Positions 12,252 to 24,929 of a stretch of 64,000 nucleotides of DNA are shown one piece after another. Origin of the DNA: Camellia lanceoleosa. Lineage: Eukaryota; Streptophyta; Magnoliopsida; Ericales; Theaceae. The notes beneath the pieces are model-generated. The model was given only the letters and a program-made list of their open reading frames with translations. It ran no database searches and was not told the origin of the DNA. Numbering within the stretch: position 1 is the first letter of the stretch; every line of letters begins with the position of its first letter. A program made the position numbers and the translations under genes. The stretch lies in the NCBI GenBank assembly GCA_025200525.1, contig CM045761.1, forward strand, positions 80,815,551-80,879,550, read 5' to 3'.

Positions 12252-12473
12252 CTCACTAATATCACCTTTGGAGAGGTAACACAACCTTGTTTTCTGAATA
12301 CACAGAGCTTTTGTCTATTGTCAAGCTTACTGACTTAGGCATCGGAGAGGTTTCCGGCACACACCCGCCGGCTAGCTTACGTTTGTGTTTTCAGGTGATA
12401 AAGCGACGTCGTACGGAGGAGCGCAGACTTGATCAACAGGATTATACGAGAAGGCGTATTTCTTTCCCGTACA

Positions 12474-12736
12474 ATATATATATATATATTTATACAGCAA
12501 TCTTAGGTATCATGAAAATGGTCATGAAAGATTTGTGACATTTGAATTATACTTACAATAAAACACTACATACTAATCAAGGTAATCTAAGGGTCACAAA
12601 TTTTTCATGATCATTTTCATGAAAAAAATTTCATAATCCCTAACATTTCTCATATTTATATATGTATTTAACATGACACCTTATATTTCATCCATGTGTT
12701 GCACCAATATACATGAAAAGTGTAGTTCTTTTTCTC
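12474..12736. other. Short AT-rich stretch
   Basis: Lies between the solo LTR and the LINE. Nothing recognised except an imperfect inverted pair, CATGAAAATGGTCATGAAAG near 12510 and TTTTTCATGATCATTTTCATG near 12600. Confidence 0.4.
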
Positions 12737-13420
12737 CCTTTTTTTTTTTTTTTTGGGGTGGGGTTTAAAATGGCATAAATTATAATTAAGAATTTACATA
12801 ATGAGGGTAGCGAATACCCCTAGCATTGTCTGAAAGCTGTAAAGAAATACAGTTCGGAACTGACGGCAAAGCAGTAAATTCTACAATACTAAGAAGTCCA
12901 TTGTTTTGCTAGAATTCTGCACCGACGCTAAAGGAGATGCCAATGAATCTAGAGAAACCAGGTACCCATTGGCCAAGCCTAGATTACCTTCGGAAGCTCC
13001 GTCGGTATTTAGTTTCAAGAAGCCTGTTGCTGGAGATGTCCAGCCAACTTTGATGGTTGTGGTTGTGGACACCAGTGTATTCCCAATGGTAGGCTCCAAA
13101 AAATGTGCCAGTCAAGAGAATGGTTCAAAAACCAAGGTGTGAGATAGGAGGGGTTGAAAGGAAAGGATTGTAAGTCAGGTTGGAATACTTTAAGGTTTCT
13201 TTTTTTTCCAGATGAACCCACAAGTGAAGATAAAAATAGTGGACCAAAGGGTAGAAGAGTGGTGGCTGTCTTTGGATTTACAATTGGTGAGCAGCCAATC
13301 GAAAAGGTTTAGAGAGTAGAGGGAATAGGAATGGCTTCCCAAACTATTGAAGAGTAATCTCGAAGGACATGCAGAGTATCCTCAGCTGCCAAACCACAGG
13401 AAGGACTGTTCATTGTACTA
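12737..13420 (-). pseudogene. LINE 3' end with RNase H fragment
   Basis: Minus-strand remnant of a non-LTR retrotransposon. The T run at 12738-12755 on the plus strand is the poly(A) tail of the element, so the 3' end is here. Reading leftwards, 13420-13310 encodes the region between RT and RNase H (EDTLHVLRD). 13099-12881 then gives the start of LINE-type RNase H: GFLKLNTDGASEGNLG, including the first acidic residue in the NTDGAS motif. 12850-12800 encodes the C-terminal tail. Frameshifts break the frame, and RT and endonuclease are missing, as expected for 5' truncation during target-primed insertion. Family resemblance is by recall of the RNase H motif. Confidence 0.8.
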
Positions 13421-14650
13421 AAATGGTGATTGATATTTTCGCCTACTTTGAAAACAGAAATGCATTATACCCCCTGGGGTTGACCCCCAGTGAGGTGTCG
13501 GCCCGTGATTGGGTGAGAAAATTTTTTTTTTTTTTTTTTGGGTTATCAGCCAGTGGGGATGCGCCACGTCACTGGAGGCGCGACCCCCAGTGAGGGTACT
13601 TAGCACGATTGTTTTGAAAAAGCAACATTTTAGCAAAAAAAAAGTTAAATAATTATTACAAAAAATTATTTTATTACTTTATTTTTTTACACGTCTTTTC
13701 AAAGAAATTCAAATAATTACTAAAAATGTCAATTATCAAAACAACCTATAGTACCAAAATTTGTTACAACAAATTCCTCAACACAACATTAATCCTTGAA
13801 AAAAAAAAAAAAAAAAACTGTTGTAGTATGTCTCCATGAATAATATAAGGATGATCACTCAACTTTAAAATATATGTATACATTAGTAAACAAAATGTAA
13901 TAAGAAAAAAGGTATTCCTACAAAACAATTCTTGTGAAATTTATTATGAGAATGATGTGATGATAATATATTTACAATTATAACAATCACATTTTGATGG
14001 GTTCTTTGTTTTATGGGTGAATTACACTAACAATCCTATAATTTGGAACTTGTATCACTTTGATTTCTAAGCTTTCAATTATGATACATTTCACCATAAA
14101 GTTTGAATGTCGTTTCAAATAAAGATAATTGAAGATGTCGTTTCTTATGCAAATGGAAAATTCTTCATTTCAAGAACAAAGTTATCATATAACTTATTTT
14201 GTATTGATTAATTTGTATGTTGTTTGAAATGTAATGACCTTTTTTTAATGAATAATGTTAGTACTTTCTTAGTTATAAAATTCTGTTTGGTTTGAATTTC
14301 AAAATCTATTTTCAAAATTTTTTTTCTAAAAAATTAAAATTTGAATTGGTGGAAAAAATTAAAAACACTAATTTTTATATAATTTTATCTTTTGGGAGGG
14401 TAGAAATAATTTTTTAAAATTAATGTTTTTGATATTTATTTTCGTTAAATTAGCTCTTATATTTTCAAAAATAAATTTAAAAATAGTCTAAAAAACTCAA
14501 CTCAAACATTTTGACAATTTTGATGTCATCATTAAACCAATCAAAAAATTCAAAACTAAAAATATTTCATTTATTAACATTGATCATACATTAAAAACCT
14601 AATAACCATCAATTACATGATAATCATAAAAAAAAAAAAAAAAAAAAAAC
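13421..14650. other. AT-rich intergenic DNA with dispersed repeats
   Basis: No gene seen. There is a GC-richer patch at 13470-13600 with two direct copies of GACCCCCAGTGAGG (about 13484 and 13582) around a T run, a dispersed repeat at 14006-14180, and a further piece near 14380-14450 that recurs near 58840-58930. An A run of about 23 bases (14629-14649) abuts the copia-2 segment. Confidence 0.5.
14006..14180 (+). repeat. Dispersed non-coding repeat, copy 1
   Basis: Opens GTGAATTACACTAACAATCC and contains CTTGTATCACTTTGAT, TTCAATTATGATACATTT and AATTGAAGATGTCGTTTC. The same blocks occur in reverse complement at about 58975-59125. The opening is also similar to 62950-63010. Non-coding; probably a short mobile or MITE-type repeat. 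Confidence 0.6.
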
Positions 14651-15292
14651 TATAAAAAGACCAAGTCCCATGTTTCATAAGAGCTTAATATTCTTCGTGC
14701 ATAGCAGCAGTCCAAACCATACATTGAAGAGCCAACTTATAACTGGCAGGTTCGGAATCAAAAGAAACAACAAGTTGAGAAGAAGATAATGAAACTTAGA
14801 TCTAGTGGCCATGGGATGTGTACTAAGAGTAGGAGGAAGAGGAGGAAGTAGAGGCAACTTAGTAGAAATAGAGTCAATAGGGGTGGGAATAGTAGGTACA
14901 AGTGTAACAAGAGGGCTAGAAGCAACTATTGAAAGAGATCTAGAAGGAGAAAAAATAAAGGAATCTGAAGAAGAAGATGTTGGAGCTGAAGGAGAATTAG
15001 ACACGAAAGAAGACCAAAAAAAGAAGTGAATATAAGACAGACAAGAAGAAGCAGATTGAGCTTATTGAGTGAAAGGGAAAACATCTTCATGAAATATGAC
15101 ATGTCTAGAGAGATAAACTTTACTTGAGAGAGGATCCAAACATCGATAGCCTTTAACTGATAGATGATAAACTAAAAAGATACAAGCAATTGATTTGGGC
15201 TGAAGTTTATGAGTGACATAGGGCTTGAGCCAAGGATAACAAAAACAACTAAAAACTTTCATGAGTCATAAAAAGGAGGTTGATGAAACAAT
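14651..15292 (-). pseudogene. copia-2, inverted integrase to early-RT segment
   Basis: Minus-strand Ty1/copia sequence. It starts near 15290 with the end of the integrase core (FHQPPFYDS). 15262-15062 gives the integrase C-terminal region (KVFSCFCYPWLKPYVTHKLQ and SRHVIFHEDVFPF). A low-complexity Ser/Pro linker follows, then HPMATRSK, and RT begins around 14750-14660 in a shifted frame. The segment ends at an A run at 14629-14649. The next part of RT continues on the opposite strand at 15296, so this half of pol is inverted relative to the rest of the same element or a close relative. Non-functional. Confidence 0.85.
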
Positions 15293-15295
15293 ATG

Positions 15296-16716
15296 TCAAG
15301 AAATTCTGATGGCACTATTGCTAGCCATAAAGCTCGGTTGGTTGCTAAAGGGTTTTTACAACACGAAGGGATTGATTATAATGAAACCTTTAGCCTAGTG
15401 GCCAAACAACCTACTATTAGAGTTTTGCTTTGCATGGCTTTATACTATCATTGGCCTCTTAAATAGCTTGATATAAGCAACGCTTTTCTCCATGGAGTCT
15501 TGGCTGAGGAAGTTTATATGTTACATCCTTATGGTTTTTCACATCCAGCTTATCCTCATCATGTGTGCCAACTTCAAAAAGCCTTTTATGGCCTCAAACA
15601 GGCCCCTTAAGCTTGGTATTCCACATTTTCTTAGTTTTTGCTTGGTCAAGGGTTTGCTAATAGTCATTGTGACAATTTTTTCTTCATTCAAAAATCATCT
15701 TCCTCTATCACCATTTTGCTTGTTTATGTTGATGATATCCTTCTTACTGGAAGTAATGCCATTCATATTCAGTCTCTTATTCAGCAAATGCACACTGTCT
15801 TTGCCATGAAAGAGCTAGGGCCCATTTCTTTTTTCTTTTCTTTTTTTTTTTTTTTTTGGGGGGGAGGGGGGGTATTGCCATAAAGACAGCTGGTAGCTCT
15901 TATGTCCTCTCTTAACACAAGTATGCATTTGAAATTCTTACCAAAGTTGGTATGACTTCTTGCAAACCTTGCAACACTCCCATTGCTATTAAGGCCTCTT
16001 ACACTCCTTCTATTTCTCTTCCTTTTACTCAGCCTGAGCTGTATAGGAGTTTGGTGGAAGCCTTACAATATTTGACTATAACAAGGCCTGATTTGTCTTT
16101 TGCTGTCAATCAAGTTTGCCAACACATGCATGCTCCAACAAATGGTCATTTTGCTTCTCTCAAAAAAATTCTTAGATTTGTTCAAGGTTCTCTTTTCTCA
16201 TGGGCTCACTTTTCAACCTAGTTCTTTTGTTATACAAGCATTTTCTAACTCTAATTGGGCAAGAGATATCTTAGACAGGAAATCTACTTCTGGCTATTGT
16301 GTTTTTCTTGGCCCTAATTTGATTTCCTAGTCTGTTAAAAAGCAACCTACTGTATCTAGATCCTCTACTAAGGCTCAATACAGATCTTTGGCTCATACCA
16401 CTGCTAAACTTAGTTAGCTCCAAATGTTTCTTGTTGACTTAGGCATTTCTGTCCTTGCTCCACCAATTCTTTGGTGTGATAACCAATCCTCTATAGCTCT
16501 TGCTTTTAACCTTGTTTTTCACACTAGATCTAAACACATTGAAGTTGATTGTCATTTTATTAGGGATAAGATATCTGCCAGAAAACTTGTTCTTAAGTAT
16601 ATACCTACTAATCACCAAATAGCTAAATTTTTACAAAGCCCTTATCAGCCTTCAAATTTCATTATTTACAGTCCAAGCTTTTGGTCACTGCTCTTTCCAT
16701 CAGCTTGCTGGGGGCG
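15296..16716 (+). pseudogene. copia-2, RT and RNase H half
   Basis: Plus-strand Ty1/copia pol from the RT palm onward: HKARLVAKGF near 15330, DISNAFLHG near 15470, AFYGLKQAP near 15580, catalytic YVDD at 15725-15736, TRPDLSFAVNQVCQHMHAPT near 16085, and RNase H with DNQSSIALA near 16475 and HTRSKHIEVDCHFIRDKI near 16525. Stops and frameshifts occur throughout. A T/G homopolymer tract at 15837-15873 replaces part of the region after RT. It cannot make enzyme. Gag, protease and most of integrase are absent. Confidence 0.88.
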
Positions 16717-17063
16717 GAGGAAATAAAGTCTACAAGTCAGCCAACAACAACTACAAGTGACTGAGAAGAGTAATCCAGCAACAACTATACATTGTAAGGT
16801 TACAGCCACAACTAAGGCTACAGTCTTTCCTAATAAAATAGAGGATAGAAAGGCAGTTTAGAATATATATATATATTGTATAGGTGTAAGCGTGTGTGAA
16901 TTGGTTACATTGTAACAATATATTTTAGTTAGTTAGTGATATATGGTTAAGCTGTTAAGAGAGGTTAGTAAAGTCAGTTAGGAATCAAGATTGTACTGGG
17001 TATATAAACTCAGAGTGTAATATCTTTTGATTTATGAAAAAGAATAAGTTCTAGAAATTCATT
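16717..17063 (+). mobile_element. Probable 3' LTR remnant of copia-2
   Basis: Follows a purine/G-rich run (GCTGGGGGCGGAGG, 16706-16719). It contains a TATATAAA box at 17001-17008 and an AT microsatellite near 16866, and ends around TCTAGAAATTCA, as many copia LTRs do. Exact ends and target duplication could not be defined, and no 5' LTR is present. Confidence 0.5.
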
Positions 17064-17135
17064 AGATAACCATTCAAAAACATCAACAAAAATAATCACC
17101 CATTGCATGATCATCATCCAAACACATACTAAAAA

Positions 17136-19214
17136 TGTAATAACTCGACTCTCTCATATGCTTAAATCTCTTATTAGATGTATGATTATATGTGTGTCTA
17201 TATGTTTGCCATGAAATTCCATGTTGTAATGTGTGGATTATAAAATTATGAAATTATATCTGTTGATTATGAGAAAATATGTTGAAATTGAGACATTTGG
17301 ACTTGAAATTGAAAGCCTTAGAGGCGCAATGAACCAAAATTGACTTTACAGTTATGATCAGCATGATTTTTAGGACATAATAAGAATTTTTGTGAAAATT
17401 TGATTCGTAACGAATTAAATTGAATTATTTAGACTCAAGACTTAAATAAACTAAAATAGGCTCATAATTCAAGCCTTAGATACATGTATGAACCTAAGAA
17501 GGGACTTAGACTCATATTTGCATAAAAACTATCTCCTGGGTGAGCTCTAGAGAAAGAAAAGAACGAAAAAGAAAGAGAGAGGAGGAAGAGATCAACCTAG
17601 AGTTAGAGAGTGAAGATCTTAAAAGGGGGTTTTAAAGAATAGAGTTGAAGGTATGTATCAATTAACTAAATACCCTAAATCTCTCTTCAATTGCTTAGCA
17701 TCAAGCTTTAAAATGGAGTTTTTCCACTCACCCATGCTAGGGTTTTGAAATAGTGGTCTTAGTTGGGAAAATATTCATGTAAACCATCAAGATTCATGGT
17801 AATTGTTTGATTTGAGAGTTGATCCTTGTGTTTTAAATTATGTTGAGTAGTTTGAGAGGAATTAGATGCTTAGATCCCTTACATGTATATATGTTTGTAT
17901 ATATGTTTGTGTATATGTTTGATAAGTTATGGAAAGATGGAGAAATGGAATAAATGTGGCAACTTGGGGTTGTAATAACGCAATTAAAAAGAGTTATGAT
18001 TTACTTGAGCATGAAAATCATGTTTATTATGTTTATATATTGTGCTTTGGGGATTAAATTGCTTGATTTAAAGCTTTGAATTGTTTTTAGAAAGATGAAT
18101 TGTTGAATTTTCAGACTGCCCAAAACAAAGCCAGAACCGCATGTGCGTGGCCCATGGCCACACGTGCGGGATATACAATCGCACGTGCAGAAAACATGGG
18201 AGACAGATTGGGGCATTCTGTAAATAAAAACACATGTGGGTCGCACTGCACACCTTGCCGTACGTGCAGCCAATGGGGAAAATTTATATCAATTTCTTTT
18301 ACTTTGTTTGACCTTTTGAATCTATTTATATGTACATTTGATCTGTTTAAAATACTTAACAATGAATAGGAAGCGAATGAAATGAAAGAATGAAAGAAGA
18401 TATAAAAACAAAGAAAATAATGCCTTACTTATCAATTGTTGGGTGTGATATGTAGGTCACTTGCCGGAAGAAACCATTGCACGACCGAATCACTGTGAGT
18501 AATAGTAGTGTAAAGATATATGCACTTGTATTTATTTTGATACGTTAAGGCATGGTTCTCGAAGTTATGTTGCTAGAATGAATGAACTACAAGAATTAGC
18601 ATATGAAATGTGGCTATGAGATGAAATTTATTTATTGTTATTATTGGGCCCGAGGCCGTTCTGTTAAATAAAAGGTACATACATGAGTTACGTTCACGTT
18701 TTATGTTTTGCAAGGCACATGCTCGTTTACATGCTTTAGTATATTATTATTATTCACTGGGCTTGGCTCATTTCGTATTCATGTATATTTTGTAGGTGGT
18801 CAGCCCAGAGGATAGCCCTAGGTTAGCTCTAGGAACCTTTTGTTGGTCCAGTTTTGTCAAGCCTTCCAAGTGAAACCCTTTTGTTTAATTTTGGGTTTCT
18901 TTTATATATTTCTTTTTGCTACGAATATAGATACATTGCTAATATGTAAGTTATGGATCATTACCCTTTTGTCTAGATTGGTATGTCGTGGACTTGTTGT
19001 TTTATGAACGGTATATGTAAATATGGATGTAGGTGATGTGTGTATTAAGATCTTGGCATTAACACACCGCTCAATGGACGTTTTTTTTTGTCATTATATT
19101 TTTTTCCGTTTTAGGCCCCGATGTTGTATAAATTATTTATTGACTATTTTGTTTTGAGGCTTGAGTACAGGCCGATCATGTCCAAACTTTTAGGGGTAGG
19201 TTTGGGTTGTGACA
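17136..19214 (+). repeat. Element A 5' LTR
   Basis: 2079 bp, from TGTAATAACTCGAC to GGGTTGTGACA. It carries GCATAAAA near 17520 as a possible promoter element, a GA-rich leader, a cluster of ACGTGCG palindromes at 18138-18268 and a single GGGCCCGAGGCCGTT unit at 18647. Apart from unit-number changes it aligns base for base with the 3' LTR over long runs. Confidence 0.93.
18138..18268 (+). repeat. ACGTGCG palindrome cluster, element A 5' LTR
   Basis: Five or more copies of GCACGTGC-like sequence, several partly eroded (CATGTGCG, TACGTGC). They sit in the same relative LTR position as the CTCGAG cluster of element B and of the solo LTR at 2088. CACGTG is also the plant G-box core, so both DNA-level and RNA-level roles are conceivable. 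Confidence 0.75.
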
Positions 19215-19216
19215 GT

Positions 19217-19228
19217 TGGTATCAAAGC
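19217..19228 (+). promoter_or_regulatory. Primer binding site of element A
   Basis: TGGTATCAAAGC, two bases after the LTR. It differs by one base (A for G) from TGGTATCAGAGC, the complement of the initiator-Met tRNA 3' end used by most plant gypsy elements. Element B has the unaltered form. Confidence 0.85.
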
Positions 19229-19404
19229 ATGAGTAAATACCTCACGCACGTGTCCATTGGGCTATAAGGAGTCTAGAAAAGACTTAGGTTGCGTGCATAA
19301 TGTTTTCTACGTCATGAATATCATATGAAAGATGAGTAATGATCATTGTCTATATACACTTGTGTCTCTTTTTGTGTGTATTATAATCTTTTGATATGTA
19401 GATC

Positions 19405-22400
19405 ATGGTGAGAACAAGAATGGATGATATGGAAGGCTCTACCTCCGCACGGCTAGATCGGTTGGAAAGAATGATTGCGAATATGGCAGAAGCTATGAGA
19501 CAACAACAGGAACAACAACAGCAATAACCACCACCGCTGCCACCAGTGCCTATACCACCACCAGTAGTGCAAAGCCATCAAGCTGAGTACCAAACCATTG
19601 CACTGACAAAAGAATTTAAGAAGATAAAGCCACCATCGTTCAAGGGAGGCATTGAGCCAATGAAAGCTGAGGCATGGGTATTGGGAATAGAGAAGTTATT
19701 TGAGGTTTTTCCATGCACAGAAGCATAGAAGGTACAGCTTGCAGCTTTTACCCTCGAAGACGAAGCGCGAAGGTGGTGGATGCTCACTCGAAATGAACAT
19801 CAAGGTTTGACTTGGGCTCGATTTTTGGCGCTTTTTTATGATAAGTATTTCCCATAGTGCATGCGAGATAAGAATGTGACAAAATTTGAGACGTTGAGAC
19901 AAGGAAACAAGATAGTGGTAGAGTATGAAGCACAATTTTTAGAGTTAGCCTGTTACGCACCACATATGGTGGATACGGACTATAAGAAAGCAAGAAAGTT
20001 CAATAGAGGACTCTAGAACTCGATTCTAGATAAGATTAATGTGTTGAAATTGCCTATCTATGTTGATGTGTTGGAAGTGGCTATAGTAGCGAAAAGTAAT
20101 ATAGCTACTCAAAACTAAGTTTCTGAGTGGAGAGGGAAAAGACAGAATGCACAAGCACCAAGAGGACCAGTAGTGCCACATAACAAAAATCCGAACTTGG
20201 GAACTTCTAGTACTTCCATCTCTACTCGTGAATCAATACCAACTTGTCCAGATTATGGGAAAAGGCACCGCGGGACTTGTTATCAGGTAACGGGGGCTTG
20301 CTTTAAGTGTGGAAAGATGAGACATTTAGCAAGAGACTGCCCTCAGAGGGATCGACAGAATGGGAATAGATCTACTACAAGTTCAGTCGGCTCCACTCCA
20401 GCTCCAACTACAAAGACTATTGCAAAATCCACCAATAGCAGAGACAATGCTAGGCAGGGGAGAGTGTTTGCCCCTATTCCCGTTGATATGCAGAATGCGG
20501 AGGCTGTGGTGTCAAGTATATTTCCTATCGATGGTCAGTTTGCTCATGTATTATTCGATTCGGGTTCTATCCATTCTTTTGTATCGGAAACCTTTGCCAG
20601 TAAATTGAATAGACCTAAGGAATCGTTACATTACGTGCTATGTGTTTCTTCACTATCGGGAGGCTCCATGTTGTGTACATTTATTTATCCTACTTGGGAG
20701 ATCGTTATTGGAGAGGTACAACTATTTGCTGATTTGTTACCACTTGATATGGCTTATTTTGATATAATTTTGGGGATGGATTGGCTAAGTAAATATCAGG
20801 TGACCATTGAGTGTATGTCTAAACAAGTCACTTTTCGACCCCCGGGGCAATATGAATTTAGGATTACGGGACATGGGGTGATTCCTCCGCCGTACTTAAT
20901 CTCTGCCATGAAAGCATATAAGCTATTACAAAAGGGTTACCAAGGGTATTTATGTAGCATTTTGAATGGACAACCAGCAAAGGTATGTATTGATAACATT
21001 CCTGTGGTATGCGAATTTCCAGATGTATTTTTAGAGGAGTTGCCAGGGAAGTTAGTGGATCGTGAGATTGAATTTGTGATTGATATAGTGCCGGGAACCC
21101 AACCAATTTCAAAAGCCCCATTATAGAATGTCACCGGCAGAAATGAAGGAGTTGTAGATACAGCTGCAAGACTTGCTCGATAAAGGATTCATTCATCCAA
21201 GCACTTCTCCTTGGGGCGCACCAGTTCTTTTTGTTAAGAAGAAAGATGGGACACTCTGGTTGTGTGTAGACTATCGGGAGCTCAATAAGGTGAATGTGAA
21301 GAACAAGTATCCTTTGCCTAAGATCGACGATCTATTTGATCAACTTCAAGGTGCACAAATCTTTTCGAAAATAGATTTGTGATCTGGATACCATCAGTTA
21401 AAGGTAAAAGCCGAAGACATTGAGAAGACTGCTTTCCGCACCCGGTACGGGCATTATGAGTTTCTGGTTATGTCATTTGGAGTTACTAATGCACCGGTGG
21501 CCTTCATGGATTTAATGAATCGTGTCTTTAAACCATACTCGGATGCATTCGTAGTTGTGTTTATTGATGACATCCTTATTTACTCAAAAACCATCTCCGA
21601 TTAATTCTTCGGACACTTCAAGATAAGAAGCTATACACAAAATTGAAGAAATGTGAGTTTTGGTTACATGAGGTGACCTTCTTGGGGGATGTTATAAATG
21701 AGGATGGTGTTTCTGTTGACCTACACAAAATTGAAACTATTGTGAATTGGCCAACTCCTACCAATGTATCAGAGGTGCGTAACATCTTGGGTTTAGCAAG
21801 CTACTACCGAAGATTTGTTAAAGACTTTTCCAAAATTGCTATACCACTTACCCAATTAACCCAGAAGGGTGTTCCATTCGAGTGGTCAGAACAGAGAGAG
21901 TCTTCTTTTCAGGAGTTGAAGACAAGGTTAACTACAGCACCAATTCTTACCTTACCATCTGGTACTGAGGGATTTGTAGTTTACAGTGATGCTTCTTACA
22001 AAGGATTGGGTTGTGTACTCATACAGAATGAAAGGGTCATTGTGTATGCTTCTTATCAACTCAAGCCTCATGAAAAGAATTATCCCACACATGACTTGGA
22101 GCTAGCTGTAGTGATCTTTGCTTTGAAAATATGGCAGCATTATTTGTATGGTATAACATGTGAAGTTTACACCGACCATAAGAGCCTCAAGTACTTCTTT
22201 ACCCAAAATGAGTTAAATATGTGTCAAAGATGGTGGTTAGAACTTATCAAGGATTATGACCTGCAAATCCATTATCACCCTGGCAAAGCTAATACAGTTG
22301 TAGATGCTCTTAGTCAAAAAGGTATGGGGAATTTGGCAAGTTTGCTTACAAGATGGAAAGAGTTGCTATTCGATTTGAAAAGAATGAATGTGGAAATTGT

Positions 22401-23868
22401 GTTACATGGTCAAGATGCAATATTGGCAGCAATGTTGGCTCAACCGGCACTCATTGAAGAAATTAAGCGACAAAAAGTAGAAGATGAGTTTCTAAAGAAA
22501 ATTTTTCATGAAACGGAAGCAAGGCCAAAGCTCGGATTCTTCGTTGAAAATTCAGTGTTAAAATTTCAAGACAGACTATGTGTCCCAAATGTGCCAGAAA
22601 TTGAAAGGAGGATTATGGAGGAAGCACATACATTGAAATTTTCAATGCATCTCGGTAATACTAAGATGTACCAAGATTTAAAATAGACTTTTTGGTGGCC
22701 TAGTATGAAGAAGGAAATTGCAGAATTTGTTTCAAGATGTTTGTAATGTCAACAAATAAAAGTAGAGCACCAAAGATCGGCAGGTTTACTTTAACCCCTT
22801 CCAATCCTGGAGTGGAAATGGGAACATTTGACTATAGATTTTATTGTGGGCTTACTGGGAACTCCCTGAGGAATGAATTCCATATGGGTTATTGTTGATA
22901 GATTAACTAAATCTGCTCATTTTCTGCTAGTGAAAGCTCAATATAATGTAGATAAACTTGCTGCTGTGTATGTTAATGAAATTGTTCGACTACATGGTGT
23001 CCTGGTTTCAATTGTGTCCAATAGAGATCTGAAATTTGTATCCAGATTTTGGTAGAGTTTACAGGATGTCATGGGAACAGAATTGAAATTTAGTACAGCA
23101 TTCCACCCTCAAACAGATGGCCAATTAGAGAGAACAATACAAACGTTGGAAGATATGCTTCAAATGAATGCCTTGGAGTTCTAGGGAAGTTGGGAAACGT
23201 ACCTACCATTGGCAAAGTTTCTATACAAAAATAGTTTTCACTCAAGCACAGGGATGACACTATATGAAGCTTTGTATGTAAGGAAATGTTGCTCCCTAGT
23301 GTGTTGGGTTGAAGTTGGTGATAGATCATTGTTCGGCCCTGAAATTATACAAATGACGACGAAGAAATCAAAGTCATTCGGGAAAAATTGAAAACTGCTC
23401 AAAGCAGGCAAAAGAGTTACGCAGATCATCGATGAAAAGTTGGAATTTGAGGTGGGCAATTACGTTTTTGCGAAAATCAGCCCGATGAAAGGGCACACAA
23501 GATTTGGCAAAAAGGGTAAATTAGCACCCTGATACGTAGGTCCGTTTCAAATTTTGGAAAATATGGGTCCAGTCGCTTATCGTATTGTTCCTCTACCGAA
23601 TATGGGACAAATACATAACGTTTTTCATGTATCTATGTTACAGGGTTACCTCCAAGATCTGTCCCATAGATTACCATGAACTTACCCTGGATGATAACTT
23701 GATCTATGAGGAGAAACCAATTCAAATTCTGGATCGTCAAATGAAACAATTGTGAAACAAAAAATTCAGATGGTAAAAGTTGAATAGCAAGAACACTATG
23801 GGAAGGAAGCCATTTGGGAGAGAGAAGAGGACATGAAACAACGGTATCTAGAATTATTCTCAACTTAA
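19405..23868 (+). pseudogene. Element A gag-pol polyprotein remnant
   Basis: One ATG-initiated reading frame starts at 19405. Gag 19405-20130 includes the capsid region (EARRWWMLTRNEHQGLTW) and is cut by stops at 19525, 19726, 19855, 20014 and 20116. The CCHC knuckle, CX2CX4HX4C, is at 20299-20340, and protease DSG at 20557-20565. RT has FIDD at 21560-21571, with a one-base shift near 21127, a TGA at 21380 and a small deletion near 21590. RNase H spans about 21970-22200 ([10 protein letters not shown]). Integrase zinc-finger and core span 22620-23230; the second catalytic Asp is Asn at 23020-23022. A chromodomain-like tail ends at the TAA 23866-23868. Most stops look like single C-to-T or G-to-A changes. 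It cannot be translated into working enzymes without readthrough and frameshift. Confidence 0.93.
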
Positions 23869-23899
23869 GGTAAATTAAGTTTGAGGGACCAAACTTCTA

Positions 23900-23913
23900 A
23901 AAGGGGGAAAAAG
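23900..23913 (+). promoter_or_regulatory. Polypurine tract of element A
   Basis: AAAAGGGGGAAAAA followed directly by the 3' LTR TGTAATAACC. It primes plus-strand DNA synthesis. Confidence 0.9.
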
Positions 23914-24929
23914 TGTAATAACCTGACCCTTTCATATGCTTAAATCTCTGATTAGATGTGTGATTATATGCATGTTTATATGTTTGACATGAAATTCCAT
24001 GTTGTAATGTGTGGATTATATAATTATGAAATTATATCTATTGATTATGAGAAAATCTGTTGAAATTGAGACATTTGGACTTGAAATTGAAAGCTTTAGA
24101 GGCACAATAAACCAAAATTGACTTTACAGTTATGATCAGCATGATTTTTAGGACAAAATAAGAATTTTTATGAAAATTTGATTCGTAACGAAGTAAATTG
24201 AATTATTTAGACTCAAGACTTAAATAAACTAAAATAGGCTCATAATTGAAGCCTTAGATACATGTATGAACCTAACAAGGGACTTAGACTCATATTTGCA
24301 TAAAAATTATCTCTTGGGTGAGGTCTAGAGAAAGAAAAGAAGGGGAAAAAAGAGAGAGAAGGAAGAGATCAACCTAGAGTTAGAGAGTGAAGATCTTAGA
24401 AAGGGGTTTTAAAGAATAGAGTTGAAGGTATATGTCAATTAACTAAATACCCTAAATCTCTCTTCAATTGCTTAGCATCAAGCTTTAAAATAGAGTTTTT
24501 TCACTCACCCAAACTAGGGTTTTGAAATAGTGGTCTTAGTTGGGGGAAATATTCATGTAAACCATCAAGATTTATGGTAATTGTTTGATTTGAGAGTTGA
24601 TCCTTGTGTTTTAAATTATGTTGAGTAGTTTCAGAGGAACTACCTTCTAATCTTTAGTGTTTACATGCTTAGATCCCTTACATGTATATATGTTTGTGTA
24701 TATGTTTGATAAGTTATGGAAAAAGATGAAGAAATAGAATGAATGCGGTAATTTGGGGTTGTAATAACGCAATTAAAAACACTTATGATTTACTTGAGCA
24801 TGAAAATCATGTTTATTATGTTTATATACTATGTTTCGGGGAATTAAATTGCTTGATTTAGAGCTTTGAATTGTTTTTAGAAAGCTGAATTGTTGAATTT
24901 TCGGACTGCCCAAAACAGAGCCAGAATCA

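Larger units (their letters stand above)
11446..12473 (+). mobile_element. Solo LTR, TGAG..GTACA family, copy 2
   Basis: A 1028-bp LTR from TGAGAGGGTAATTT to TTTCCCGTACA, flanked by ATATA on both sides (11441-11445 and 12474-12478). The duplication lies in an AT-repeat context and is therefore weaker evidence than in copy 3. The left half is built of tandem repeats (11475-11604, 11740-11810, 11821-12019). The right half holds TATA at 12243 and the family R-U5 block. The 11668-11916 frame is only the translated repeat. Confidence 0.85.

Noticed and set aside
12906..13221. Other frames over the LINE fragment
   Set aside because: Only the minus-strand frame with the NTDGAS RNase H motif makes sense; the rest are shadows.
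17131..17135. AAAAA as a firm target duplication of element A
   Set aside because: It matches on both sides but is low-complexity. The element is defined by LTRs, PBS and PPT instead.
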